From assembly GCF_000262305.1 (NCBI RefSeq), contig NC_017910.1:744001-808000 (forward strand): a stretch of 64,000 nt of DNA. The letters run 5' to 3'. The notes beneath the pieces were generated by a model. That model was not told where the DNA came from, did no database searches, and worked only from the letters and a program-made list of their open reading frames with translations. Below are positions 43,591-52,489 of the stretch, in pieces (the stretch's first letter is position 1; every line of letters begins with the position of its first letter). The stretch comes from Shimwellia blattae DSM 4481 = NBRC 105725. Lineage in GTDB: Bacteria; Pseudomonadota; Gammaproteobacteria; Enterobacterales; Enterobacteriaceae. The translations under genes were made by a program, and so were the position numbers.

Positions 43591-43745
43591 GCGATGCATT
43601 ATTTACCATCCATTAAATAAAAAATAAATACATTTGTTTACAAACTGACGGAAAAAGGCGTGCGGGGCAGGTATGCCTGCCCGGAAAGACGCCGCGTTTC
43701 TGGCGCGCCGGGCAGGCTATGTTTACTCAGGCAGGCGGTTTTTAA

Positions 43746-44558
43746 TCACTGATTAACCGGGATGACGGCCCCTTTGTACTGGGTGCGGATCCAGGTCTGG
43801 ACGGGCTGGGAGTGCAGCACTTTCACCAGGGCGACTATCTCTTTTTTCTGCTCGTCGCCGCGGCGCACGGTAATGATATTGGCGTAGGGGTTATTTTCGC
43901 CGCTTTCTACCGCGATGGGATCGTGCACCGGATCAAGGCCCGCGTCGATTGCGTAGTTGGCGTTAATCACGACTGCGTCGCCTTCGTCGTTGTTATACAT
44001 CTGGGGCAGCAGGGCGGCCTCGACATTGGGCAGGAACTGAAGTTTTTTCGGGTTACCGACAATATCGCTGATGCGGGCGCTGACCTTATCAACCCCGGGT
44101 TTGAGGGTGATCACCCCGGCTTTTTCGAAGATAGCCAGGATACGGCCCTCTTCTGACACCGCATCACGCATAATGATTTTGCCACCGGTGGGCAGATCTT
44201 TGAGTGATTTGTATTTTTTAGAGTAGATCCCGATAGGCTCTATGTGGATGGCACCGGCGCTGACGAAGTCGTAGCTTTTATCGCCCGCGTGATCTTTGAG
44301 TACGCTGTTCAGATACGGAACGTGCTGGAAGTAGTTCGCGTCGATATCTTTACTGGCCAGCGCAGTATTGGGCAGGATGTAGTCCTGGAAGGGTTTAATC
44401 TCCAGGGTGATGCCCTCTTTTGCCAGAATGGGTTTTGCCTGTTCAAGAATTTGCGCGTGGGGAACGTTGGAAGCGCCCACAATCAGGGTTTCGGCCCAGG
44501 AGGCGAAGCTCAGGGCGCTGAGTGTGGCGGCGGCGATCAGTGTCAGTCTCTTTTTCAT
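43746..44558 (-). CDS. MetQ/NlpA-family binding protein without a lipobox
   Basis: A 270-residue substrate-binding protein of the D/L-methionine uptake family. Its leader (MKKRLTLIAAATLSALSFASWAET) is a plain signal-peptidase I peptide; there is no cysteine lipobox, unlike E. coli MetQ. The family core is normal (VGASNVPHAQILEQAKP, ANYFQHVPYLNS, VINANYAIDAGLDP). Encoded with MetI- and MetN-like proteins under met boxes, so methionine or an analogue is the likely ligand. Confidence 0.9.
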   Translation of the reverse strand: MKKRLTLIAAATLSALSFASWAETLIVGASNVPHAQILEQAKPILAKEGITLEIKPFQDYILPNTALASKDIDANYFQHVPYLNSVLKDHAGDKSYDFVSAGAIHIEPIGIYSKKYKSLKDLPTGGKIIMRDAVSEEGRILAIFEKAGVITLKPGVDKVSARISDIVGNPKKLQFLPNVEAALLPQMYNNDEGDAVVINANYAIDAGLDPVHDPIAVESGENNPYANIITVRRGDEQKKEIVALVKVLHSQPVQTWIRTQYKGAVIPVNQ

Positions 44559-44579
44559 GATGGGGTTTCCCTGTTGTTA

Positions 44580-45248
44580 TTAGCGTTTGTCCAGCAGCGT
44601 GGTGACCACATCGCCGCAGAACTGGATGATAAATACGATAAGCAGGATGACCATCGTCGCCACCAGGGTGACGTCGTTATGGTTGCGCTGGAATCCTTCC
44701 AGATACGCCAGATTTCCCAGCCCACCGGCCCCGATAACCCCCGCCATGGCGCTGTAGCTCACCAGGGCTATCAGGGTGACGGTGATACCGGATACCAGCG
44801 CCGGGGAGGACTCCGGCAGTAATACCCGAAAGATTAATGTGCTCAGCCGGGCCCCCATGGCGCGGGTGGCTTCAATGACGCCTTTATCCACCTCGCGCAG
44901 GGCCAGCTCCACCAGCCGGGCATAAAACGGCGCGGCGCCGACAATCAGCGCAGGCAGGGCCGCGTTCACCCCGAGAATGGTGCCCACCAGGGTTTTGGTA
45001 AACGGAATAAGCAGCACAATCAGAATGATAAACGGGACAGAGCGGAACACGTTGACCAGCAGTGAAATCGCGCTGTAGAGCAGCCTGCCGGGAAACAGGC
45101 CGCCCCGGGCGGTGAGAAACAGCGCCAGCCCGAGCACGATCCCCAGCACAAACGTGGCAAGGCCGGACAACGCCGTCATATACAGGGTTTCCTGAGTGGC
45201 GGCCCACAGGGCGTCCCATTTCAGGTGCGGGAACAGTGAATCAGCCAT
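44580..45248 (-). CDS. MetI-type ABC permease
   Basis: A 222-residue inner membrane permease with five to six helices and the EAA loop region (EATRAMGARLSTLIFRVLLPES). Homologous along its length to E. coli MetI. Overlaps the ATPase gene by eight bases; the binding-protein gene follows 22 bases later. Confidence 0.92.
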   Translation of the reverse strand: MADSLFPHLKWDALWAATQETLYMTALSGLATFVLGIVLGLALFLTARGGLFPGRLLYSAISLLVNVFRSVPFIILIVLLIPFTKTLVGTILGVNAALPALIVGAAPFYARLVELALREVDKGVIEATRAMGARLSTLIFRVLLPESSPALVSGITVTLIALVSYSAMAGVIGAGGLGNLAYLEGFQRNHNDVTLVATMVILLIVFIIQFCGDVVTTLLDKR

Positions 45249-46263
45249 GGCGTGTCACCTCGCACCCGATATTGCTGTGGTGGAGATCCGCAAGGATCTG
45301 CTCCAGCTGTGTGGTCGTGGCATTAACATGCAGCCATAACTGGCCGAACACCCCTTGTGCGGTCTGGGTCATTTTGCCGTGCAGAATATTAAACGGCAGC
45401 CCGTATTTCAGGGTCAGGGTGCCCACCACCGGCTGGTGGGTATTCTGGCCGGTGAAGGTCAGCCTGATGACGGATCCTGGCAGATCGCTTATCAGCGCCG
45501 GGTTGAGGGTTTCCGGCGCCAGGGGATCATTAAGCTGGCCGACAAACTGGCGGGTAATGGGCTGCTGCGGGTGGCTGAAGAGCGCCAGCACGTCGCCTTC
45601 TTCCACGATATGGCCATTTTCCATGACCGCGACCCGGTGGCAGATTTTGCGCACCACGTGCATCTCGTGGGTGATGAGGACAATGGTTAACCCGAAGCGG
45701 CGGTTAATATCCAGCAGCAGTTCGAGGATCTGATCGGTAGTTTGCGGATCAAGGGCGGAGGTTGCCTCGTCGCACAGCAGAACATCCGGGTTATTGGCCA
45801 GTGCCCGGGCGATCCCCACCCGCTGCTTCTGGCCGCCGCTTAGCCGGGAAGGGTAGGCATGCTCCCGCCCGTTAAGGCCCACCAGATCGATAAGCTCCGC
45901 CACCCGGGCCCGGATCCGGGCTTTAGGTACGCCGGCTATCTGCATGGAAAAGGCGATATTCTCGCTGACGGTGCGCGACCACAGCAAATTAAAGTGCTGG
46001 AACACCATGCTGATTTTCAGCCGCGCCTGGCGCAGGGTTTCACCCCGGGCGGCGGTGATGTTCTGGCCGTTGATGGTCACACTGCCGGAGGTGGGCTGTT
46101 CCAGCCCGTTCAGCAGGCGGATAAGGGTGCTTTTACCGGCTCCGCTGTAGCCGATAATCCCGTAAATCTGCCCCTGGTCGATGCGCAGATTGACATTCCC
46201 GACGGCGGTGATCCGGGCTGCCCCCTGGTGAAAAACTTTCGAAACATTACTGAGTTCAATCAT
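45241..46263 (-). CDS. MetN-type ABC ATPase
   Basis: A 340-residue ATPase with Walker A GYSGAGKST, signature LSGGQKQR, Walker B VLLCDEATSALD and H-loop LITHEMHVV. The C-terminal 90 residues form the NIL/ACT-like domain that in MetN binds methionine for trans-inhibition. First gene of the operon; tandem met boxes lie 41 bases upstream. It may be a second met system beside metNIQ elsewhere in the genome. Confidence 0.92.
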   Translation of the reverse strand: MIELSNVSKVFHQGAARITAVGNVNLRIDQGQIYGIIGYSGAGKSTLIRLLNGLEQPTSGSVTINGQNITAARGETLRQARLKISMVFQHFNLLWSRTVSENIAFSMQIAGVPKARIRARVAELIDLVGLNGREHAYPSRLSGGQKQRVGIARALANNPDVLLCDEATSALDPQTTDQILELLLDINRRFGLTIVLITHEMHVVRKICHRVAVMENGHIVEEGDVLALFSHPQQPITRQFVGQLNDPLAPETLNPALISDLPGSVIRLTFTGQNTHQPVVGTLTLKYGLPFNILHGKMTQTAQGVFGQLWLHVNATTTQLEQILADLHHSNIGCEVTRHG

Positions 46264-46303
46264 CCTGTCTGCTTACCCGTTTTTTACCTGTCGATATCTG
46301 TTT

Positions 46304-46343
46304 AGATGCTTTAACGTCTGGAGCTATAGACGTCCAGATGGTA
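46304..46343 (-). promoter_or_regulatory. Tandem met boxes (MetJ operator)
   Basis: Five contiguous 8-base units in register, the best being AGACGTCC (7 of 8 to AGACGTCT) and TAACGTCT (6 of 8). MetJ binds such arrays cooperatively, so methionine should repress this operon. Confidence 0.65.
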
Positions 46344-46481
46344 ATTGGCGGGAGAGCTTTTTCCAAAGAATAAAATGACGCGTGATAGAACGGAAAAGTA
46401 TAAGTGCGGGCGGTAAGGGGGCGTCAGCAGCGGCAACCCGGGGGATTGCCGCTGTGGTGGGGCAGAACGCAGGGGGGCGGA

Positions 46482-47162
46482 TTACTCCATATAGTGATCG
46501 AGAATCGCGTGCTGATGCAGATTACGGTTGGCCCAGCTCACCGCCTGGGTGCGGTTTTTCACGCTGATCTTGCGAAAGACATTGTACAGGTGGGTACGCA
46601 CGGTATTTTCGCTGATAAACAGCACCCGGGCGATATCCTGATTGGTGGCCCCCTGGCGCAGTTCATAGAGAATTTCGCATTCACGCTCGGTGAGGGAGGC
46701 TTTAGCTTCGGTATCCTGCTCCGGCACCCGGGCATACAGGGAAGGGTGCATCGCGCTCAGGCTGACTGACTGGTCGCCGGATATCACCGCCCGGATAGCG
46801 TTCAGCATCTGGCCTTCGTTGTCGTCATAGCGGAAAATACCGTACAGGGATGTCCACTGGGCTATTTCGCTCAGTTCATATTTGTGGGCGCTATTAATCA
46901 GGAACAGATGTGGGTTATTACATTGCTGCTTAATAATATCCTGCCAGTAACTATTAAGTTTTTTATTTGATAATGTAATGTCAAACAAAATAGCTGAGCT
47001 GGACGCCAGTAATTCTCCATCAGGGGAATTAATGTTTTTAATGATTACCTCAACGGATAACGCCTGGCGCAGATATTGCGCGAATGTGTTGGCCTGCACG
47101 GCCGGGCGGGTGATCAGGATAATCCTTTTATCCTGAGCCTGTCGGGATGACATATCAGACAT
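46482..47162 (-). CDS. LuxR-type regulator resembling CsgD
   Basis: A 226-residue regulator: N-terminal receiver-like domain lacking an obvious phospho-Asp, C-terminal LuxR HTH (LTERECEILYELRQGATNQDIARVLFISENTVRTHLYNVFRKI). HTH and the tail KNRTQAVSWAN equal those of E. coli CsgD, but no curli genes are near and the N-terminal half is divergent, so it is a CsgD-like paralogue. The 5' half is AT-rich compared with its neighbours. Confidence 0.83.
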   Translation of the reverse strand: MSDMSSRQAQDKRIILITRPAVQANTFAQYLRQALSVEVIIKNINSPDGELLASSSAILFDITLSNKKLNSYWQDIIKQQCNNPHLFLINSAHKYELSEIAQWTSLYGIFRYDDNEGQMLNAIRAVISGDQSVSLSAMHPSLYARVPEQDTEAKASLTERECEILYELRQGATNQDIARVLFISENTVRTHLYNVFRKISVKNRTQAVSWANRNLHQHAILDHYME

Positions 47163-47463
47163 TCTAAACTCTCCTTAGTTTATTTATGCTCATCTGAGAG
47201 AGGTGTTGCTCACCTCAATATTTATTTTCTTCTCGGCTTATACATTAATCCGTCTAATGTTTTTGGGGCGTGAAAGAGATTTATTATTATGCTGCGCTGT
47301 GTGCGACTTTCAGAGTACATCCCGATGCCACGTTATGTCAAAACTGTATTTAAAATAGGCGCTCATTTACTCTGTATAATATGCTTTTACATGACTGACC
47401 ATATCTATTTGTGCGGAAATGATCACCGGGGCAGAGTGCGCAGGGCACCCCGCCCCGGAGGCG
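47163..47463. other. AT-rich intergenic region
   Basis: A 301-base interval holding the promoter side of the CsgD-like gene; AAGGAGAG is its ribosome site. I saw no RNA gene or repeat. Confidence 0.4.
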
Positions 47464-48780
47464 CTATTCGCGGGGGGCGTGCTGGCGTTGCTGCTGCCAG
47501 GCGGGGACATCATCCAGTTTAATATTTTCCGGTACGGCGCGGTATTTTGCCGTGGCGACGCGCTGCGCCCGGTAAATACTGGTATAGCCGGAAAACAGAT
47601 AGCTGATCACACAGGCCAGCCCGGCATAGACCCCCATGCCTGAGCCAAACAATTCGATAGCCATAAACGTGCAGGCCAGCGGGGTGTTGGCCGCCCCGGC
47701 GAAAACCGCCACAAACCCGGCGGCCGCCAGCACCTGAAAAGGCATATGCAGCAGTGGTGCCAGCGCATTCCCGAGGGTCGCGCCGATATAAAACAGCGGG
47801 GTCACTTCGCCGCCTTTAAATCCGCTGGCCAGAGAGGCCACCGTAAAACCCAGCTTGGTGATAAATTCGTGGGCGGGCAGGGGCTGCTCAAAGGCGCTGA
47901 CAATCGTCGGAACCCCGAGGCCCAGATAGTGCTGAGCGTGGCATAGCCAGGCAACCAGCGCAATGAGTAGCCCGCCGATAAAAGGGCGCAGCGGGCCATA
48001 GGGAACGGCCCGTTTAAATGCCCGGCCCAGGTGGTGCGTCAGCATGGCAAACAGCCTGCCGGTGGCACCAAAAGCGATACCGGCCACCGTCATGGCGGCC
48101 AGCCCCCATAAGGTGACCGGCGGCAGGGCGCCTACCGGATACAGTGTGTGGTGCACCCCCCAGGCCAGGCTGACCTGGTCGGCAACAATGGCCGCCACAA
48201 AGCAGGCCAGCAGGGAACCATAGCGGATACGGCCAATCGCCATCATCTCCAGGCCGAATATCGCGCCCGCCAGCGGTGTACCGAATACAGAGGCAAACCC
48301 GGCACTGACGCCTGACATCAGCAGGATGCGGCGATCCTCGGCGGATAAACGCAGCAGGCGCACCACCTGATCGGCCAGGGCGCCGCCCATTTGCACGGCG
48401 GTGCCTTCCCGGCCAACGGAGGCACCGGTCAGGTGTGAGACCACCGTAGCCCCCATTACCAGCGGTGCCATACGCAGGGGAATGGTTTTCTGCGGGGCGT
48501 GGACTTCGTCAATTAACAGATTATTACCGGCCTCAACAGACTGACCGGCGTGCAGATACACCCAGCCCATGGCAAAACCGGCAAACGGCAACAGCCAGAT
48601 CAACTGCGGGTGCGCAAGCCGTGTATCGGTTGCCCACTCCAGACAATAAAGAAAAAGTGCCGATGCACTGCCCGCCAGCGCCGCAACCAGCGATGCCAGA
48701 AACAGCCATTTTATCAGCCAGGGGATCAGGGTCGGATCGGGAAGAAGATCCAGAGAGTGTCTGCGGAAAGTCAGTTTCAT
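47464..48780 (-). CDS. CLC-type fluoride/proton antiporter
   Basis: A 438-residue CLC-family membrane protein. The gating-glutamate motif is GASVGREGTAVQMGG, with Thr where chloride transporters have Pro, and an early VEAGNNLLIDEVHAP replaces the GSGIP chloride filter; both are marks of the fluoride-specific CLC-F branch. A fluoride riboswitch lies directly upstream, which gives strong independent support. Start: ATG 48780 is used; an in-frame GTG at 48834 has a better ribosome site (AGGTG, five bases off) and would add 18 residues. Confidence 0.88.
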   Translation of the reverse strand: MKLTFRRHSLDLLPDPTLIPWLIKWLFLASLVAALAGSASALFLYCLEWATDTRLAHPQLIWLLPFAGFAMGWVYLHAGQSVEAGNNLLIDEVHAPQKTIPLRMAPLVMGATVVSHLTGASVGREGTAVQMGGALADQVVRLLRLSAEDRRILLMSGVSAGFASVFGTPLAGAIFGLEMMAIGRIRYGSLLACFVAAIVADQVSLAWGVHHTLYPVGALPPVTLWGLAAMTVAGIAFGATGRLFAMLTHHLGRAFKRAVPYGPLRPFIGGLLIALVAWLCHAQHYLGLGVPTIVSAFEQPLPAHEFITKLGFTVASLASGFKGGEVTPLFYIGATLGNALAPLLHMPFQVLAAAGFVAVFAGAANTPLACTFMAIELFGSGMGVYAGLACVISYLFSGYTSIYRAQRVATAKYRAVPENIKLDDVPAWQQQRQHAPRE

Positions 48781-48851
48781 AGTGGTCCGGGTGACAACAG
48801 TAATAGTCGGCCTGAACCGGGGCAGAAAGGGCACAGATGCACCTGCACCTT

Positions 48852-48867
48852 CCTGTACCGGACAGGA
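48852..48867 (-). promoter_or_regulatory. Expression-platform hairpin after the fluoride aptamer
   Basis: Stem TTCCTGT / ACAGGAA, which can be extended by CCTGCA / TGCAGG flanking it. The outer pairing would cover the AGGTG near the GTG at 48834. There is no T tract, so control would be on translation. Confidence 0.5.
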
Positions 48868-48869
48868 AT

Positions 48870-48936
48870 CATGCAGGCATCATCAGCCTTCGCAAAGGCG
48901 GTTTGTTACACGGGAGGAATGCCATCTCCGCCCGGA
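48870..48936 (-). ncRNA. Fluoride riboswitch (crcB motif)
   Basis: Read on the minus strand: GGAGATGGCATTCCTCC, then AACCGCC, then GGCTGATGATGCCTGC. These match the conserved blocks of the crcB motif (GNGAUGG..UUC.CC, AACCGC, GCUGAUGR..CCU) in order and spacing, and GGCAT of the first block pairs with ATGCC of the last as required. The aptamer sits about 90 bases before the CLC-F gene, a known target class. Confidence 0.88.
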
Positions 48937-49158
48937 ATCATACCACCATCAAAGTTTTTATTGAAACTATTATCACGCTTGTATTTTTTTGTGAGCTGGC
49001 ATCAGTGATATGCGGGGCGGCCTGGCGGCTTATCTCGTTTTAATCTCAGGTGATGTTTTTTTGCTCTGTGATGTTCTTCACCATTTTTTAAACAATACGA
49101 AAAATTTTAATAACAATATTTTACTATGTCCGCCGTCATGTACGGGGGAGAACAGAGA
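48937..49158. other. Divergent promoter region between the fluoride riboswitch and yqeF
   Basis: About 220 gene-free bases, rich in A and T towards yqeF. The riboswitch promoter must lie in the left part on the minus strand. No operator recognised. Confidence 0.4.
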
Positions 49159-50337
49159 ATGAAAGATGTGGTGATTGTCGGGGCGGCCCGGACTCCCATT
49201 GGCTGCTTTCAGGGCGGGCTGGCAGGCCACAGCGCAGCAGAGCTTGGCGCTGTGGTGGTCAAAGCGCTGCTGGCGCGCAGCGCTATCGATCCGGCGCTGG
49301 TGGATGAAGTCATCCTCGGCCAGGTGCTGACCGCAGGGGCCGGGCAAAACCCCGCCCGGCAGACCGCCGTGAACAGTGGCCTGCCCTGGTCTGTTTCTGC
49401 CATTACCATTAATGACGTGTGCGGCTCCGGGCTGAAGGCGCTGCACCTGGCCACCCAGGCTATCCAGTGCGGCGAGGCGGATGTGGTAATCGCGGGAGGC
49501 CAGGAAAATATGAGCCAGGCCCCCCATGTGCTGACCAACAGCCGCAAAGGGGTTCACCAGGGGGATGCCCACCTGATCGACAGCCTGGTACATGACGGCC
49601 TGTGGGATGCGTTTAATGACTACCATATGGGGGTCACGGCGGAGAATCTGGCCCGGGAGTATGGCATCAGCCGTGAGCTTCAGGATGCCTATGCGCTGGC
49701 CTCTCAGCGTAAGGCCCGGCTCGCCATCGACGGCGGGCGCTTTCGTGACGAGATTGTCCCGGTTATCCGCGAAACCGCCCATGGCCCCCAGGTGATAGAT
49801 ACCGACGAGCAGCCGCGCCTTGATGCCAGCGAAGAAGGGCTGGCAACGCTGCCGCCCTCTTTTGATCTGCTCGGGAGTGTCACCGCCGGTAATGCCTCCT
49901 CTATTAATGATGGTGCCGCCGCAGTGATGATGATGAGCGCCAGCAAAGCGCAGGAGCTGGGCCTTACGGTGATGGCGCGGATCCGCGCCTTCGCCAGTGT
50001 GGGGGTCGATCCTGCGCTGATGGGGATTGCCCCGGTGTATGCCACCCGGCGTTGTCTGGAGCGGGTAGGCTGGCGCCTGGAAGATCTGGATCTGATTGAG
50101 GCCAACGAAGCCTTTGCCGCCCAGGTGCTGTCGGTAAATAAATTACTGGAGTGGGATGAGCGCAAAGTGAATGTGAATGGCGGCGCCATTGCCCTTGGGC
50201 ATCCGATAGGCGCTTCCGGTTGCCGTATTCTGGTCTCACTGGTTCATGAGATGATCAAGCGCGAGGCCAGCAAAGGTCTGGCAACGTTATGTATCGGCGG
50301 CGGCCAGGGGGTGGCGCTGGCGATTGAGCGGGGCTGA
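49159..50337 (+). CDS. yqeF: Acetyl-CoA acetyltransferase YqeF
   Basis: A 392-residue biosynthetic-type thiolase. Nucleophilic Cys in NDVCGSGLKALHLA, catalytic His in ALGHPIGASG and second Cys in GASGCRI are present. ATG 49159 follows GGGGGAG. Gene order yqeF-kduI-kduD echoes E. coli. Physiological role in E. coli is not well defined; AtoB-like acetoacetyl-CoA chemistry expected. Confidence 0.95.
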   Translation: MKDVVIVGAARTPIGCFQGGLAGHSAAELGAVVVKALLARSAIDPALVDEVILGQVLTAGAGQNPARQTAVNSGLPWSVSAITINDVCGSGLKALHLATQAIQCGEADVVIAGGQENMSQAPHVLTNSRKGVHQGDAHLIDSLVHDGLWDAFNDYHMGVTAENLAREYGISRELQDAYALASQRKARLAIDGGRFRDEIVPVIRETAHGPQVIDTDEQPRLDASEEGLATLPPSFDLLGSVTAGNASSINDGAAAVMMMSASKAQELGLTVMARIRAFASVGVDPALMGIAPVYATRRCLERVGWRLEDLDLIEANEAFAAQVLSVNKLLEWDERKVNVNGGAIALGHPIGASGCRILVSLVHEMIKREASKGLATLCIGGGQGVALAIERG

Positions 50338-50343
50338 ACCCGC

Positions 50344-50369
50344 CCGCCCGTTGTCCCCATAACGGGCGG
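50344..50369 (+). terminator. Hairpin after yqeF
   Basis: Nine-base stem CCGCCCGTT / AACGGGCGG starting six bases after the stop, tail AAATTCT. Weak as an intrinsic terminator. Confidence 0.5.
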
Positions 50370-50529
50370 AAATTCTGAGACTTAACCCCCTGCCTGCTAT
50401 AACCATTCACGTAATTTATTGATAGTTAATTAATTTATTTTTTATTCACCGCCCGGGCCCGTGCGCGATACTGGCCTTCCTGCCGGTATTCGTGATCTGC
50501 GATGCATTTTTATATATTGCTTCCGAAAA

Positions 50530-50548
50530 AATGAAACATTGTTTTGAT
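50530..50548. promoter_or_regulatory. KdgR box upstream of kduI
   Basis: AATGAAACATTGTTTTGAT agrees with the KdgR consensus AATRAAAYRNYRTTTYATT at 17 of 19 positions. It lies about 100 bases before kduI. The rest of 50370-50645 is AT-rich promoter DNA. Confidence 0.75.
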
Positions 50549-50645
50549 TTATGTTGAAATCGCGTTTTATTGCGCATACCATTTTATCAACAGGCAGCGG
50601 AACCGATATTCCGTATCGTGAATTACGACATTAGTGAGGTTCAAG

Positions 50646-51482
50646 ATGGACGTTCGTCAAAGTATTCATAGCGATCACGCGAAAACCCTCGATACGGCGG
50701 GGCTGCGCAAAGAGTTTCTGATTGAGACCATCTTCACGCCAGACGAATACACCATGGTGTATAGCCATATTGACCGCATTATCGTCGGCGGTGTAAACCC
50801 GGTACACAAAACCGTGACGGTGGGCAGTGAAGTGGGTAAACAGCTGGGGGTCAGCTATTTCCTGGAGCGCCGTGAACTGGGCGTTATCAATATCGGCGGC
50901 CCGGGCACCATTACCGTTGACGGCACCTGCTATGAAATTGGTCACCGGGAAGCGTTATATGTGGGTAAAGGCGCCAGAGAGGTGTTATTTGCCAGCGTTG
51001 ATGCCGCTAAACCTGCGCGTTTTTACTATAACTGCGCACCGGCCCACACCACCTATCCGACGAAAAAAGTCACCCCGGCAGATGTTGCTCCGGTCACCCT
51101 GGGCGACGATCTCACCAGCAATCGCCGGACCATTAACAAATACTTTGTGCCGGATGTGCTGGAAACCTGCCAGCTCAGCATGGGGCTGACAGAACTGGCA
51201 CCGGGCAACCTGTGGAATACCATGCCGTGCCATACCCATGAGCGGCGCATGGAAGTTTACCTCTATTTCGGCATGGATGAAGACACCTGCGTCTTCCATA
51301 TGATGGGGCAGCCCCAGGAGACGCGCCACATTGTGATGCACAACGAACAGGCGGTTATCTCTCCCAGCTGGTCTATCCACTCCGGGGTCGGGACGAAAGC
51401 CTACACCTTTATCTGGGGCATGGTCGGTGAGAACCAGGTCTTTGACGATATGGACCACGTAGCCGTTAGCGATCTGCGCTAA
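50646..51482 (+). CDS. kduI: 5-keto-4-deoxyuronate isomerase KduI
   Basis: A 278-residue cupin-fold Zn enzyme turning 5-keto-4-deoxyuronate into 2,5-diketo-3-deoxygluconate during pectin or hexuronate breakdown. Zn ligands are visible in MPCHTHERRMEVY and SIHSGVG. ATG 50646 begins MDVRQSIHSDHAK as in E. coli and has GAGG upstream. kduD follows after 63 bases. Confidence 0.97.
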   Translation: MDVRQSIHSDHAKTLDTAGLRKEFLIETIFTPDEYTMVYSHIDRIIVGGVNPVHKTVTVGSEVGKQLGVSYFLERRELGVINIGGPGTITVDGTCYEIGHREALYVGKGAREVLFASVDAAKPARFYYNCAPAHTTYPTKKVTPADVAPVTLGDDLTSNRRTINKYFVPDVLETCQLSMGLTELAPGNLWNTMPCHTHERRMEVYLYFGMDEDTCVFHMMGQPQETRHIVMHNEQAVISPSWSIHSGVGTKAYTFIWGMVGENQVFDDMDHVAVSDLR

Positions 51483-51545
51483 TCGCCGGATAATTTATTG
51501 ACGCACAGCCCGCGCCTGAGCGGGCCTGATATAAAGGAAAGTGAC

Positions 51546-52307
51546 ATGATTCTGGATTCTTTTTCTCTGCAGGGCAAAGTCGCTATCGTGACTGGTTGTG
51601 ATACCGGCCTGGGTCAGGGGATGGCAATTGGTCTGGCTGAAGCCGGTTGCGATATCGTAGGTATCAACATTGTCGAGCCGACAGAGACGATTGAACGCGT
51701 GACCGCACTGGGCCGCCGCTTCCTGAGCCTGACCGCCGACCTGCGTAAACTGGACGAGGTCCCGGCACTGCTGGAGCGCGCTGTGGCTGAGTTTGGTCAT
51801 ATTGATATTCTGGTGAACAATGCTGGCCTGATCCGCCGCCAGGATGCGCTGGAATTCAGCGAAAAAGACTGGGACGACGTGATGAACCTGAACATCAAGA
51901 CGGTGTTCTTTATGTCCCAGGCGGTCGCGAAGCAGTTTGTGGCTCAGGGCCACGGCGGCAAAATCATCAATATCGCGTCTATGCTCTCTTTCCAGGGCGG
52001 TATCCGCGTGCCGTCTTACACCGCTTCCAAGAGCGGCGTAATGGGCATCACCCGCCTGATGGCGAACGAGTGGGCGAAATATAACATTAACGTTAACGCC
52101 ATTGCCCCGGGCTATATGGCGACAAACAACACCCAGCAGCTGCGTGCGGATGAGAAGCGCAGCAGCGAAATTCTCGACCGTATTCCGGCGGGCCGCTGGG
52201 GGCTGCCGGATGACCTGAAAGGCCCGGTGGTCTTCCTGGCCTCTGCGGCATCTGATTATATCAACGGTTATACCGTAGCAGTGGATGGCGGCTGGCTGGC
52301 TCGCTAA
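51546..52307 (+). CDS. kduD: 2-deoxy-D-gluconate 3-dehydrogenase KduD
   Basis: A 253-residue short-chain dehydrogenase reducing 2,5-diketo-3-deoxygluconate to 2-keto-3-deoxygluconate. NAD motif TGCDTGLGQGMA, NNAGLIRR and catalytic Tyr/Lys in SYTASKSG are seen. ATG 51546 follows AAAGGA. A strong terminator ends the operon. Confidence 0.97.
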   Translation: MILDSFSLQGKVAIVTGCDTGLGQGMAIGLAEAGCDIVGINIVEPTETIERVTALGRRFLSLTADLRKLDEVPALLERAVAEFGHIDILVNNAGLIRRQDALEFSEKDWDDVMNLNIKTVFFMSQAVAKQFVAQGHGGKIINIASMLSFQGGIRVPSYTASKSGVMGITRLMANEWAKYNINVNAIAPGYMATNNTQQLRADEKRSSEILDRIPAGRWGLPDDLKGPVVFLASAASDYINGYTVAVDGGWLAR

Positions 52308-52344
52308 TACTGCGTTACGGTTGTAATTATTCTTCGGTTTATTT

Positions 52345-52369
52345 GCCCTCTGGCCAGAGGGCTTTTTTT
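52345..52369 (+). terminator. Intrinsic terminator of kduID
   Basis: Perfect 18-base palindrome (GCCCTCTGG / CCAGAGGGC) followed by seven T, 38 bases after the kduD stop. Confidence 0.92.
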
Positions 52370-52489
52370 ATGCCCTTTACGCGACACTGGAAAATTACCT
52401 GCGGTAAACAAAACAGTTTCAGCGGCTGAAATGCCGCTGAATGTCAGTTAATGGCCGCGAGGGTGTTAAACCCCCGCATAAAGGCAATC

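Noticed and set aside
46482..47162. Calling the LuxR-type gene csgD.
   Set aside because: The N-terminal half diverges and csgBAC/csgEFG are absent, so only a CsgD-like label is justified.
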